Source: Aspidiotus rigidus
Taxonomy: Eukaryota; Arthropoda; Insecta; Hemiptera; Diaspididae
Reading direction: 5' to 3'
Length of the DNA: 64,000 nt
NCBI GenBank assembly: GCA_035079385.1
Contig: JAVHKY010000030.1
Span: 6,487,001 to 6,551,000 of the forward strand
Position numbers and translations under genes: made by a program
Part shown: positions 44,742-52,880 of the stretch, one piece after another
Position numbering within the stretch: position 1 is the stretch's first letter
Layout of the letters: every line of letters starts with the position of its first letter
The notes under the pieces: generated by a model
What the model was told of the DNA's origin: nothing
The model's input: only the letters and a program-made list of their open reading frames with translations
Database searches by the model: none

Positions 44742-44979
44742 CGAGATAGGTTGAAAATTCAAACGGCGTTGGATCGAAGTCGTCGAGACCACAGTGAAGC
44801 GTAGGGATTAATTTCTCACATTTTTCATCGTTTTTCAACACTTCCAATAATCCTAAAAAAAATCAATTTCAAGGGTTAATTTCTCTAATTTTTCATTCGA
44901 TTTTGAAAAATCTCAAAAAGAAGCTTAGGGATCCATTTCTCTCATTTTAAGTGATTTTCAAAGTTTTTGATGTAGATAA

Positions 44980-45214
44980 TTCTGACGCACCTCAAGCACA
45001 ACAACTTTTTAACCGATATTTTAAGCGAATTCAATCCATTGCTTTACCAAACTTTTAAAAATAAAAATTGAATATTTTAGTTTATTTCTTCGTTTTATGT
45101 GACATTTTTATAACTTTTACGCACATGTTTTTCTGACGCACTCAACTTTTTTCTATAGCGCAACCAAGTTTTTCATCGTTTTTTCAACACTTCCAATAAT
45201 CCTAAAAATTAATT
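44980..45214 (+). repeat. Long inverted repeat, left copy
   Basis: About 235 bp, starting TTCTGACGCACCTCAAGCAC and running to the ATCCTAAAAATTAAT stretch, matches the reverse complement of 60827-61062 along its whole length with only scattered substitutions and small indels. By eye identity is above 90 percent. The sequences just outside it (44800-44960 against about 61220-61440) are also recognisably related in inverted orientation, so the homology is longer than this core. Confidence 0.9.
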
Positions 45215-45510
45215 TATTTCATTCATTTCACTTGCTCAGAGCACATTTTTTCCATTTTTCAACCTCTTTTAAAATTCTTGAAATCTTTCCAATTCGTGAA
45301 TATTTAGCTGTTTTTAATACAAATATGAGAGGTATTCCTTCCGGCGCAGTCAAGCGGAGTCACTAGTTTTTTGCAATTTTCTAGGTTTTTGAAGACAGTG
45401 TTAGAAATGAGAAAATTGAGAAAAAGTGGAGATTTTGTAGGATTTTATTAAAATTATTCCTTCTGACGCAGTCAAGCGTAGTCAATTTCTTTTATTTTGA
45501 TTAAAATTTC

Positions 45511-45533
45511 CAGGGTGTATGGTCATACATCCT
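45511..45533. repeat. Palindrome family, copy 1
   Basis: CAGGGTGTATGGTCATACATCCTG is a near-perfect palindrome around GGTCAT and is preceded by TTC. It belongs with the palindromes at 45970, 59821 and 60120, which share a CAG...CTG frame but have different stem sequences. Confidence 0.6.
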
Positions 45534-45649
45534 GATTTCCAAGCCCACATTTTCCCTCGACAAGCTCAATTCGTGCATTTTTGAGACTGCGATCGTATTA
45601 TAATTACCTACTTTTCATTTATTACCAATCAATTGTACAGGTACTAGAG

Positions 45650-46583
45650 TGAAGGATTCGTCGCTCCATAAGACTAATGTGTATGAGAGAGAAAAAAATT
45701 TATCGTTGAAAAAACGCTTCATAATCAGTAACTATCTTACGCATGATACATAGTAGGTACTAGAGTGACGGATTTGTCGCTCCATAAGACTAATGTGTAT
45801 GAGAGAGAAATGAATTCGAGTGAACGATTCGTCGGTTATACAGGAGTATAGATATCTAAATAGGGTGACGGATTCGTCGCTCCATAAGACCAATGTGTAT
45901 GAGAGAGAACATTTTTAACAAGTCCAAAACATCCTGAAAATCTGTCAATTTTGGTACTGTGTATATTTCCAGGCGGTATGACCATACCTCCTGCAATTCC
46001 ATAAGGAATAAAGGAAACCAAACAAACATATGATAAGACTAATGTATATTATTATCTACTAATTGACTAAAAATGAACGTGAGACTACCTATAGAGTGAA
46101 GGATTCGTCGTCTCATAAGAGACCATGTGATAATCGGTATTTGTTACTAGTCGAATGACGAATTCGTCGCTCCATAAGACCAATGTGTATGAGAGAGAAA
46201 AAAATTTATCGTTGAGAAACCGCTTCATAATCAGTAACTAGTTTATGCATGATATATATAGTAGGTACTAGAGTGACGGATTCGTCGCTCCATAAGACTA
46301 ATGTAAATTTGATATAGTGAAGGATTCGTAGTCTCATAAGAGACTGTGTTAATCGAGTGACGGATTCGTCGCTCCATAAGACTAATGTATATTAAATCTA
46401 GTGAACAATTCGTCGCTTTATCTGTACGTACAGTACGCTTCATAATTGGTACCGCTCTACGTATGCTATAAAGTGAAGGATTCGTCGTCTCATAAGAGAC
46501 TACATTCATAATCAGTAACTGGCTTACGCATGATACATAGTAGGTACTAGAGTGACGGATTCGTCGCTCCATAAGACCAATAT
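45650..46583. repeat. Cluster of about ten short repeats (GTGACGGATTCGTCGCTCC family)
   Basis: The unit begins AGTGACGGATTCGTCGCTCC, continues ATAAGACTAATGTGTATGAG and ends AGAGAA. Copies begin near 45650, 45760, 45863, 46093, 46153, 46271, 46317, 46354, 46470 and 46551. There are two subtypes, CGTCGCTCCATAAGAC and CGTCGTCTCATAAGAG, which partly alternate. A linking sequence (CTTCATAATCAGTAACT, then TTACGCATGATACATAG) is also repeated several times. The spacing is irregular, so this is a degenerate cluster and not a clean tandem array. Confidence 0.85.
45970..45993. repeat. Palindrome family, copy 2
   Basis: CAGGCGGTATGACCATACCTCCTG is a second member. Its stem differs from copy 1 at several bases yet both arms changed together, so pairing is kept apart from one mismatch. 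Confidence 0.6.
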
Positions 46584-46595
46584 GAGAGATAACGC

Positions 46596-46612
46596 GTGCC
46601 TTTTTTAGGCAC
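46596..46612. other. Hairpin with a T6 loop, family member 1
   Basis: GTGCCT and AGGCAC flank a T-rich loop, within ACGCGTGCC...GGCACACG. Similar hairpins lie at 46803 and 60221. They recall a small dispersed repeat more than a functional terminator in a eukaryote. A further hairpin with GTGGCTA and TAGCCAC arms lies at 46637-46657. Confidence 0.5.
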
Positions 46613-46802
46613 ACGATGAAACTAGTTCATTTTAATGTGGCTAACAAAAGTAGCCACGTTTCTTATAGAGGGATTCATTCTACCCGGGACGTGTCATTCT
46701 TTAATATGTACAGGGGCTATCTCCGCTGAAAGAAATGATCAATTGACTTATAATTTTCGTCGTATGTTCTTTCTTATCCGAGCTCTCTCTATAATCTGAC
46801 GC

Positions 46803-46819
46803 GTCCCTTTTTTGGGGAC
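46803..46819. other. Hairpin with a T6 loop, family member 2
   Basis: GTCCC and GGGAC flank a T-rich loop in the same ACGCGT...ACACGT context as the hairpin 207 bp to the left. Confidence 0.5.
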
Positions 46820-46942
46820 ACGTCCTTGTCATTTTAAAATTCTATAAATAATTTATACAGTTTTTCTAGGGTGCGTCAAGCTGCATCCTAACATACTTCA
46901 CATTTTTCAATCATCTTACTTATTAAAAAGTTTTCTATGTAA

Positions 46943-47347
46943 ATGGAGGTCTATAAAGATTCTATTGTTGATGAAGATGAATTTGATTTTGAGAATATAA
47001 TACCATATTTTAAAGAACCATTTGCTAGAACAAGATCAAAATATGAAACATTAATGGATCCACTTTCTGATAAAATTCAACATTTACCGGATTCTAAAAG
47101 GATAAAATATACTAAATTTATGATAAATATCATTGCTCATTTGAGTACTTTATCTAGAATGGTTGAAAAAGAAATAAAAAATTTTGGTATTCCTCATAAT
47201 GATTTTGAATCTGATGTTGAAATAAATTATGTACATAATTACCTAATATTTATTTATCCCTCATCAGCTTTACTTTCTGAGTTAGTATTATTAGAAAGGT
47301 CATCTGGTTCATCCATATCTAATTCTTCTCCAGATTCATATCCATGA
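46943..47347 (+). CDS. Hypothetical protein, 134 aa, acidic N-terminus
   Basis: I do not recognise this protein. It opens with an ATG at 46943 and has an acidic start (MEVYKDSIVDEDEFDFENII), a basic/polar middle, a predicted helical stretch around residues 55-95 and a serine-rich tail. There is no signal peptide or membrane segment. It runs towards the polymerase gene, and its last 94 bp overlap a minus-strand ORF. The serine-rich C-terminus is the antisense of that ORF's acidic tail, so at most one of the two overlapping ends is likely under selection. Codon use is as AT-rich as in the polymerase neighbour, which suggests it belongs to the same virus-like unit. Confidence 0.5.
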   Translation: MEVYKDSIVDEDEFDFENIIPYFKEPFARTRSKYETLMDPLSDKIQHLPDSKRIKYTKFMINIIAHLSTLSRMVEKEIKNFGIPHNDFESDVEINYVHNYLIFIYPSSALLSELVLLERSSGSSISNSSPDSYP

Positions 47348-47442
47348 TCACGTTCATAATAATCTAGCATAGCTTCAAAATTTCTCCTAGCTAGTCTACT
47401 AATTTTATCATATATACAACCATCAACTTGATTGTTTTCCAT
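47254..47442 (-). CDS. Hypothetical acidic small protein, 62 aa
   Basis: A short ORF begins 39 bp downstream of the polymerase stop, on the same strand. It starts MENNQVDGCIYDKISRLARR, has an aromatic segment (LDYYERDHGYESGEELDMDE) and ends in an acidic, asparagine/serine-rich tail. No family is recognised. The position directly behind the polymerase and the non-random acidic tail make it plausible, but it is short and overlaps the convergent 134-aa ORF. Confidence 0.4.
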   Translation of the reverse strand: MENNQVDGCIYDKISRLARRNFEAMLDYYERDHGYESGEELDMDEPDDLSNNTNSESKADEG

Positions 47443-47480
47443 ATTTAATCATAGGTGCTTATTATTATATGTTTTGATAT

Positions 47481-48345
47481 TTAATTTGCAATAATTCCCT
47501 TTTTATTAAGATTTTTCAAATGTTGAACAAATTTATCTCTTGACACTGTATTATAATAACCCCAGGGTAATGTGTCAGTTTGCCCATTAATTAAACATCT
47601 TTTATCATCAAATGAACTTAACCCTCTTTTATTCTGCTCAATGGTGTAAATATTATGTTTCATACTCCTTATCATCTTCTGTTTAATAGTCTTAGTTATT
47701 TTCTTTTCTAAACATATCTCATAATCATTATGAGTTATCTGATTTTTCACAATATTTTTCTTTACTCCTTTAGCTTTCTTCATTTCATTATTTGAAGCAA
47801 AAACTTTATTAGAATATAATTTTGAAGCTAGTCCAATAAATTCCTCTAAAATTTCCCCATTCATCTCATCTTTAAACTTACCTAATACCTTTTTATTAAC
47901 TTGTGGTAAATTATAAATATTATTTTTCTTGTAATCTGATGTATCAAATTCATCAATCATTCCTTTCATATCTTCATAAAAGTCTTTTGTTTTTATAGAT
48001 ATAATTAATGAATCAGTATATAATAATTTTATTCTATCTCCATACCTTTCTTTTAGTCTATAATAGAAATCATACATCAATGTTTTTGAAATATCTAAAA
48101 TAGCTACTCCCACATAAATTGGTTGGTTGAATTTAATCATTGTTCTTCTCATTTGTACAGCTGCAAGATTTTTTCCAAAAAATGTTGATTTCTCAAAATT
48201 AGGTTTTGAAACATACTTGGTGTATTTATTACCTTCTGAAATTAATTTTATATCCACATGCTTCCTAACATTCATCATAGTTCTTCCAAAAACAGAATTA
48301 TTCATTAGTTTGAAGAAATCTTTTTCAAAATCATTTTTAGCTTTT
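47481..48345 (-). pseudogene. PolB fragment: motifs B and C and C-terminus
   Basis: The reading frame is open from the insertion border at 48345 to the stop at 47481; the first ATG gives 274 codons. It begins in the conserved helix before motif B, followed by NNSVFGRTMMNVRKHVDI (motif B region). Motif C reads KLLYTDSLIISI. The family normally has two aspartates separated by one residue; here only one remains, consistent with a small in-frame deletion in a short ACTGAT-type direct repeat near 48011-48018. Downstream are the family's AKGVKKNIVK, RSMKHNIYTIEQNK and FDDKRCL segments. The C-terminus appears complete. Confidence 0.9.
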
Positions 48346-48472
48346 ACCGACTTTTCGTAGAAAAGCGAGTATTACACCCGTCACAGTTGTGGCAGAAAGG
48401 AGGGGAAATGAACTTTCTCGACGTTTTAGAGGTCATAGATCATCGCTACGTCATTAAAAAAATTTCAGGTTT

Positions 48473-48554
<82 letters not shown>

Positions 48555-49433
48555 ATCAAAATTTGTCCGGACTTCTCCTCCGAGACTACTGGATGGATTT
48601 TCTTGAAACTTAGTCAAGTTGTAGTGTTATATCTGAAGTTGTGCACCAGCATTTTTTTTGACGATCGGATCAGTAGTTCTCCAGATATACCCAATTTAAA
48701 ACAAAATTCCCCACTCCTATAACTCTGATATGGTTTGTTCAATTTTTTTCAAATGTTGATATATTGTAATTTACATGTCTAAAAATGTAATTGTGAACTT
48801 TTGGTGTTGATACGATGTTTGGTTCGTGAGAAATCTCAAATTGAAGCGTGAACTAATTTGATGAAATTTGCAAATATTCGAGCTACTAATATTTTGTAGT
48901 ACTAAACTTCAGGTAGTCGCTTTCGTCATCAAAAGCGAAGGGTAACCTTTGATTACGTAGATTGTCAGTGTAGTTGTAGCTAGTTTTATTCATTTTTTGG
49001 GTTACCTGTTCACACACGTAAGGATACGCTCTTTATGAATGAATTTTTAAAGATGTGTTCGTTCGTGTTGAGTCAGTCATGAATGAATGTTGTGTTAGTA
49101 TAGTATTAGTGCAACAATCCTTTGCGTATAATTTTGTCATTTTTTTGAGTGATGAAATAGTTTTATATGTGTGAAAGATTTGCTCGTTTGTGTTGAGTTT
49201 CTCATGAATGAATGTTATGTGTGAGTCTACAACAACCAACATTAAAAGATGCTTGAGAATCGGAGATGATCAAGAATGAATTAGAGTGGCAAGAGATATG
49301 TTGAGGATGTGTGTATCTTATTGAGAAAACGATTCATTGAATAAATTGGAGTACTAGAGTTAAAGTTTAAGCAAAAAACTTGATTGTAGATACAGGTGAA
49401 AAGTCGTGTATTGCTTACGCGGCTGCGTAAGCA
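48346..49433. mobile_element. Non-autonomous Helentron/HINE-like element in PolB
   Basis: A 1088-bp insertion splits the polymerase between motif A and motif B, within a T-run (TTTT at 48342-48345, T7 at 49434-49440). It has subterminal inverted repeats (CGACTTTTC 48348-48356, GAAAAGTCG 49398-49406), a small palindrome near the left end (CTTTTCGTAGAAAAG, 48351-48365) and a perfect 9-bp hairpin ending exactly at the right border (TGCTTACGC/GCGTAAGCA, 49412-49433). There is no clear target duplication beyond Ts. Insertion between Ts, subterminal inverted repeats, a 3' hairpin and an internal microsatellite are the published hallmarks of Helentron-associated elements. There is no ORF of its own; open frames of 69-111 codons inside it are not convincing. 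Confidence 0.62.
48475..48552. repeat. (AT)n microsatellite
   Basis: About 78 bp of alternating AT is interrupted once by GG at about 48507. It lies in the left part of the Helentron-like element, where HINEs commonly carry simple repeats. It is followed by GGATCAAAATTTGTCCGGAC, which looks like dispersed-repeat sequence. Confidence 0.9.
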
Positions 49434-49900
49434 TTTTTTTCTTAGTTCTGTATTTTTTTTGATATATACTTTCATCCAATCAGATTGATCAAATTTTATA
49501 ACTCTATGTATTTTCTCCAATTTTAATCCAGCTTTAAGAGCTTGTTTTAGATTTAAGTAATGAAGTACATAATTTTTCTTATCATACAAAGTTGTAAATA
49601 ATTTAGGGAGTTGTTTACCATCAATTACATTTTCAGGACAATAGGGTAAATCAGAATGTTTTTCCCATAATTCTTCAGGATATTTCAAATCCACTTCAAA
49701 AAGATATCCAAGTTTCTGATCATCTTTCATTTTCATAATCCTTTCTTCATCAAAATATTCTGGATTTTTCCATTTAAATCCACCATATGGTAGATGTTTA
49801 CACATAGCCCATCCATATAAATTATTTGCATCCAAATATTGGATAAATACCGAATTCTTAGTTTTATCAAATTTCTTTCCCATATATTTATTACAAGCCG
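49434..49900 (-). pseudogene. PolB fragment: polymerase motif A
   Basis: The fragment is open from about 49910 down to the T7 run at 49434. It contains MGKKFDKTKNSVFIQYLDAN followed by NLYGWAMCKHLPYGG, the motif A signature with its aspartate and the NLYxxAM segment. It then covers the region up to the helix before motif B. Past 49434 the frame runs into the inserted element, so the last 52 or so residues of that open frame (from CLRSRVSN on) are not polymerase. The right border is blurred: SGLTACNKYM precedes the match where the family has a longer glycine-containing loop. Confidence 0.88.
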
Positions 49901-49962
49901 TAAGCCCGCTAAATATTATAAAATTTCAAATTATTTTCAAAATTCTTGATATTTATTTATCA

Positions 49963-50640
49963 TTAGTATTCTTTTAGTTCAATTTCTAATCTAATTCTTT
50001 TAATTTCCAATTTTTCAATTTCATTTTTTTTATCGTTAATATTTTGTTTTACACTTTTAATCTCGTTCTTAATATTTTCTCTGATAGTTGGATGCAGTCT
50101 TTTTAGAAGATCCTTTGCGCATTCTTCTTTCTGGGTGTATGCTGAAAAATTTGTCATTTTTTGTGGATTGTTGGAGGAGGTAGATAACTTCCTATATAAT
50201 GATACACCAAAAATTTTGAAAGTTGTAAATATGTTTGGAACTTCATTATACCCTAAAGAAGTCATTGAAAGCTCATTGTTGTATTTACGCAAATCATTAA
50301 GAAAATGAGAAAATCTATTATCCCTTCCGTCTAATAGTTTTTGAAGAAGATCCTGCAGTGAGGGTAAATCAGGTAACTTAATCTTACCACTCCCGCGACA
50401 GAAATTTCGATTTTCAGTTTCAAATAGTTTTCCATCACAAAATGTGCACGTAATTGCCAGATTCCCCATTGAACTTATACTGGTATATTCTTTCTCAATA
50501 GTGTACCTAATGAATGGACTATTATTGTTCTGACAATCATTTTCCACATTATTTTCTGATGTCAAAATTTCGGAATTGACACGAGCCCTTTTCCCTTTGT
50601 TTGTCAACCGCCATAGATTTGCTTTCTTGCGTTTTGGCAT
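49963..50640 (-). CDS. Helitron Rep/helicase N-terminal-like protein, 225 aa, truncated
   Basis: The protein begins with a basic stretch (MPKRKKANLWRLTNKGKRAR). Residues of about 60-90 contain CTFCDGKLF...FCRGSGKIKLPDLP, the zinc-binding segment that opens Helitron Rep-helicase proteins. RFSHFLNDLRKYNNELSMTS and then TTFKIFGVSLYRKL follow, which match the next conserved block of that family. The Rep catalytic (HUH) domain and the helicase are absent. The sequence ends in a lysine/glutamate-rich coiled coil (about residues 185-225). It is much shorter than the usual 1,000-plus residues. It may be a decayed transposon fragment or a small stand-alone gene of such an element; the intact 225-codon frame leaves either open. 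Confidence 0.65.
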   Translation of the reverse strand: MPKRKKANLWRLTNKGKRARVNSEILTSENNVENDCQNNNSPFIRYTIEKEYTSISSMGNLAITCTFCDGKLFETENRNFCRGSGKIKLPDLPSLQDLLQKLLDGRDNRFSHFLNDLRKYNNELSMTSLGYNEVPNIFTTFKIFGVSLYRKLSTSSNNPQKMTNFSAYTQKEECAKDLLKRLHPTIRENIKNEIKSVKQNINDKKNEIEKLEIKRIRLEIELKEY

Positions 50641-51001
50641 TCCAATTAGATCTCAATAACGTGAGACATTTGTGACTTCAATATTGAATTTTCGAAATTG
50701 ACGTGAATTGTTTTTCTTTTCTTAGTCCTCACGTTAAATTTGAAATAATGAAAGACGACCACCACTTCTTTAGATAATTGCTAAGCAAAATCTTTATCGT
50801 AACCCTACACTATTCGATTACTCATAGTATGGGTATTCAAAACTTCTCCGGTTAAAAAGAACCATTTTCCAAAAATGATTGCCTAGCACATATTAATTTT
50901 CGATGAACGTCAACCAAATGATTGCTTAGCATTTTCAATCAATAAATATCAATAAATTAATGAATAAAACAGATTTTTCATCTCTTGAATCATTCATGAC
51001 A

Positions 51002-51014
51002 CCCCCCCCCCCCC
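51002..51014 (+). repeat. Poly-C run (13 C)
   Basis: A run of 13 C stands in otherwise AT-rich DNA just downstream of the stop of the polymerase-fused open frame. It is a likely site of assembly or polymerase slippage and may mark an insertion border. Confidence 0.9.
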
Positions 51015-51233
51015 GCGCCAAGATATACACTACACGCCATTCGCCTGATTTCGTAACTTCAAATTTATTACGCATAAACCTTCTCCTAGGCAAGCTAAAG
51101 CAATGGAAACAAATTCCAAGTTTGTAGGTGAAATAGGATTAAAATTGAATGGATTTGCGATTTTGCAACTTCTCTTTATATAATAGATTAGCCTTTGCAT
51201 ATCTATTTGAACATTGAGAAATTCCTCCTCGTT

Positions 51234-52880
51234 ATTAGCCCTTTCAAACATTAATAACATATCTACATCAGTTAATAATTCTAACTTTTGTTTAGTTGTT
51301 TTCAGCATACAATCCCAAGCAAATCCAGGAGTTGTGTAATACCAAACTGGGTCTAATTTATATATTTTGAGAGATGTTTCCCTAAAATTTTCCATAATAT
51401 CAGTTAGTAGGAGTACATCTATTGTATTGTATAACATTGTGAATTCTTTCATATTTTTAATATAAAAATACTTCCAAATTTCTTGCGCATAATGATATTC
51501 TCCATCATCAACATGTTCATCATTTAATAGATTATAAAAGTTTTCTTTTGAGGGTAATTTTGTTTCACTATATTTTTTTAATGAATTCATATAATCATAT
51601 GGATACGCTAATTTTTTACTTAATAATTTAAATAAATACTTTCTTTCCATTTCAGATAGATTTTTAGGTGCTTTTTCATTGAACCATTTCTTCAAATTTT
51701 TAAAGTGACACCTCTTCAAATTTTTAGCTAATTCAGATAACAAGCTTGGCAAGAACTTATAAGAATCTAAAAATCTCAACTCAATATTATAGTTAATTAT
51801 TTCACCTTTTTTATTTGTAAAACCTGAATCATATTTTACAATTTTAGAAAATGATATATATTTTTCTTCATTATTTGGTATTAGTTTTATGCTATCATAA
51901 TCCTCTCCAAATTCTTTAACAAATAAATGTGCATCATATCCAGAAAAATTATGAAAATATACAGGAATGAATCTGGGAACTTTATAATTTAAATTACAAT
52001 TACTATGAGCTGCTCCTCTATATTCCCCAGTTAAATGATCATGATCTCGAACTTTCATTTTATTTAAAACCTCACTCGCTTGTGCAGTATCAACTAACTG
52101 TTTTAATTTTGAGTTCTTTTTTTCTATCTTCATCTTCAATCTTCAATAAAATACTACAAGTGATATCAATTTTTTTATTCCATACTCGAATTTCTTTTTC
52201 CACAAGAGGTGGAGTATCTTCAAGTTTTCTTTCACAAATATGACATTTTTTAGCATTTTTAAATTCTATTTTTTGTGTCTCAGATAATTCTTTCATTTTT
52301 ATTTTCTTATCTAAATATTCCTTAGCGATGAAAATCGCGTCTTCTTTTAGTTTTTCATATAATTTCTTCGGAGCATCTAAACCAAAATATTCAAATAGAT
52401 TTTGTTGAATTTCTCCATTAGCATACTTAATATAATATACAAAACTAATTGGAAAATGTCTCTGAAGTTTTGTTGTATAAGATTCATGTTTTTCAACTTC
52501 TTCTTTAGTCTTATTTAATTTTTTACTTAGTTTTTCTATCTTTTTATTCAATTCTCTTGCTTGATTAAGCTTCTTTATAAGACTTTCAAAATCAGCATAT
52601 ATAGTGAATGGAGCTTTCATCAAATGATTATAATTTTTAAATTCAACAATATTATCAGCTTTATTAGGTAAAATTACTTTAGCAGGTTTATTTAGTCCAC
52701 AATAGTTCTTATGATCAGATAATATCTTTTCACAAGGAAAACTGTTTAGACACATTTTACAAAGATACCTCTTTTTACAATTTTTTGGTTTGTTTTCCCA
52801 CTAATTTCCATAAATCTTTAATTAGACAATAATGAGTATTGTCTGAATTATCTTTAAGAAATAGTAAATCAATATGAGTT
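51234..52880 (-). pseudogene. PolB fragment: zinc segment and 3'-5' exonuclease domain
   Basis: From right to left: a segment with THYCLIKDLWKLVG, a frame change at the T6 run 52781-52786, then a cysteine/histidine zinc segment (YLCKMCLNSF...HKNYC). Exo I follows as FTIYADFESL, then a lysine-rich helix and CHICERKL. A second frame change lies at the T7 run 52117-52123. Then come MKVRDHDHLTGEYRGAAHSN, Exo II as HNFSGYDAHLFVKEFG, Exo III as LYNTIDVLLLTDI, and YYTTPGFAWDCML (TPG segment). All exonuclease acidic residues that I can locate are present. The domain order and motif wording are those of Polinton-type polymerases. Confidence 0.9.

Larger units (their letters stand above)
1..44789. repeat. 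172-bp satellite array, left block
   Basis: About 260 head-to-tail monomers fill this block with no other sequence inside. The dominant period is 172 bp; variants of 145, 164 and 199 bp are interspersed. Every monomer has a subrepeat block (GAACCATATATTCCA-type units) followed by a roughly 90-bp unique part containing AATCGCTAACCGTTCGAGAT. The left end is cut by the window. The right end stops after CGTCGAGAC, where GCACC would normally follow. Because 172 is not a multiple of three, the many short overlapping open frames of 60-97 codons are by-products of the repeat and not genes. The block could be centromeric or pericentromeric satellite, but nothing in the sequence proves that location. 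Confidence 0.98.
44790..46942. other. Left arm of the non-satellite island (no gene recognised)
   Basis: The satellite stops abruptly at 44789 and AT-rich dispersed-repeat sequence begins. From 44791 it reads CAGTGAAGCGTAGGGATTAA, a sequence related in inverted orientation to the right end of the island (about 61619-61652). CGCAGTCAAGCG-type motifs recur at about 45346 and 45467. The arm holds the left inverted repeat, short palindromes and a cluster of roughly 45-bp repeats. Open frames of 61 and 123 codons on the minus strand are translations of the repeat cluster. I see no supported gene. Confidence 0.8.
49900..51233. mobile_element. Foreign DNA inserted in PolB, with a Helitron-derived ORF
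   Basis: Polymerase homology stops after ...DMLLMFER at about 51234 and resumes before motif A at about 49900. The material between does not match the polymerase family. It includes the minus-strand Helitron-like ORF at 49963-50640 and a 390-bp AT-rich stretch with three similar ATTGCYWAGCA motifs (about 50777, 50880 and 50920). It also has a 13-base C run (51002-51014) and an unrecognised open tail of about 68 codons fused to the polymerase frame (51030-51233). I could not define termini or a target duplication, so it may be a composite of more than one event. Confidence 0.6.

Noticed and set aside
1..44789. CRISPR-like array
   Set aside because: There are no conserved short repeats separated by unique spacers; the whole monomer is repeated, and this is eukaryotic satellite DNA.
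45836..46614. Minus-strand frames of 61 and 123 codons
   Set aside because: They are translations of the short repeat cluster (RRIRHSSTYY and similar repeated peptides).
46596..46819. Hairpins followed by T-runs as bacterial-type terminators
   Set aside because: The Ts are in the loop, not after the stem, and the context is eukaryotic.
48127..48722. Plus-strand frames of 77 and 111 codons
   Set aside because: The first is antisense to the polymerase. The second reads through the AT microsatellite (IYIYIY run) of the inserted element.
49033..49242. 69-codon minus-strand frame
   Set aside because: Lies inside the Helentron-like element, with two near copies of a CATTCATTCATGA/GTGTTGAGT segment; no protein-like features.
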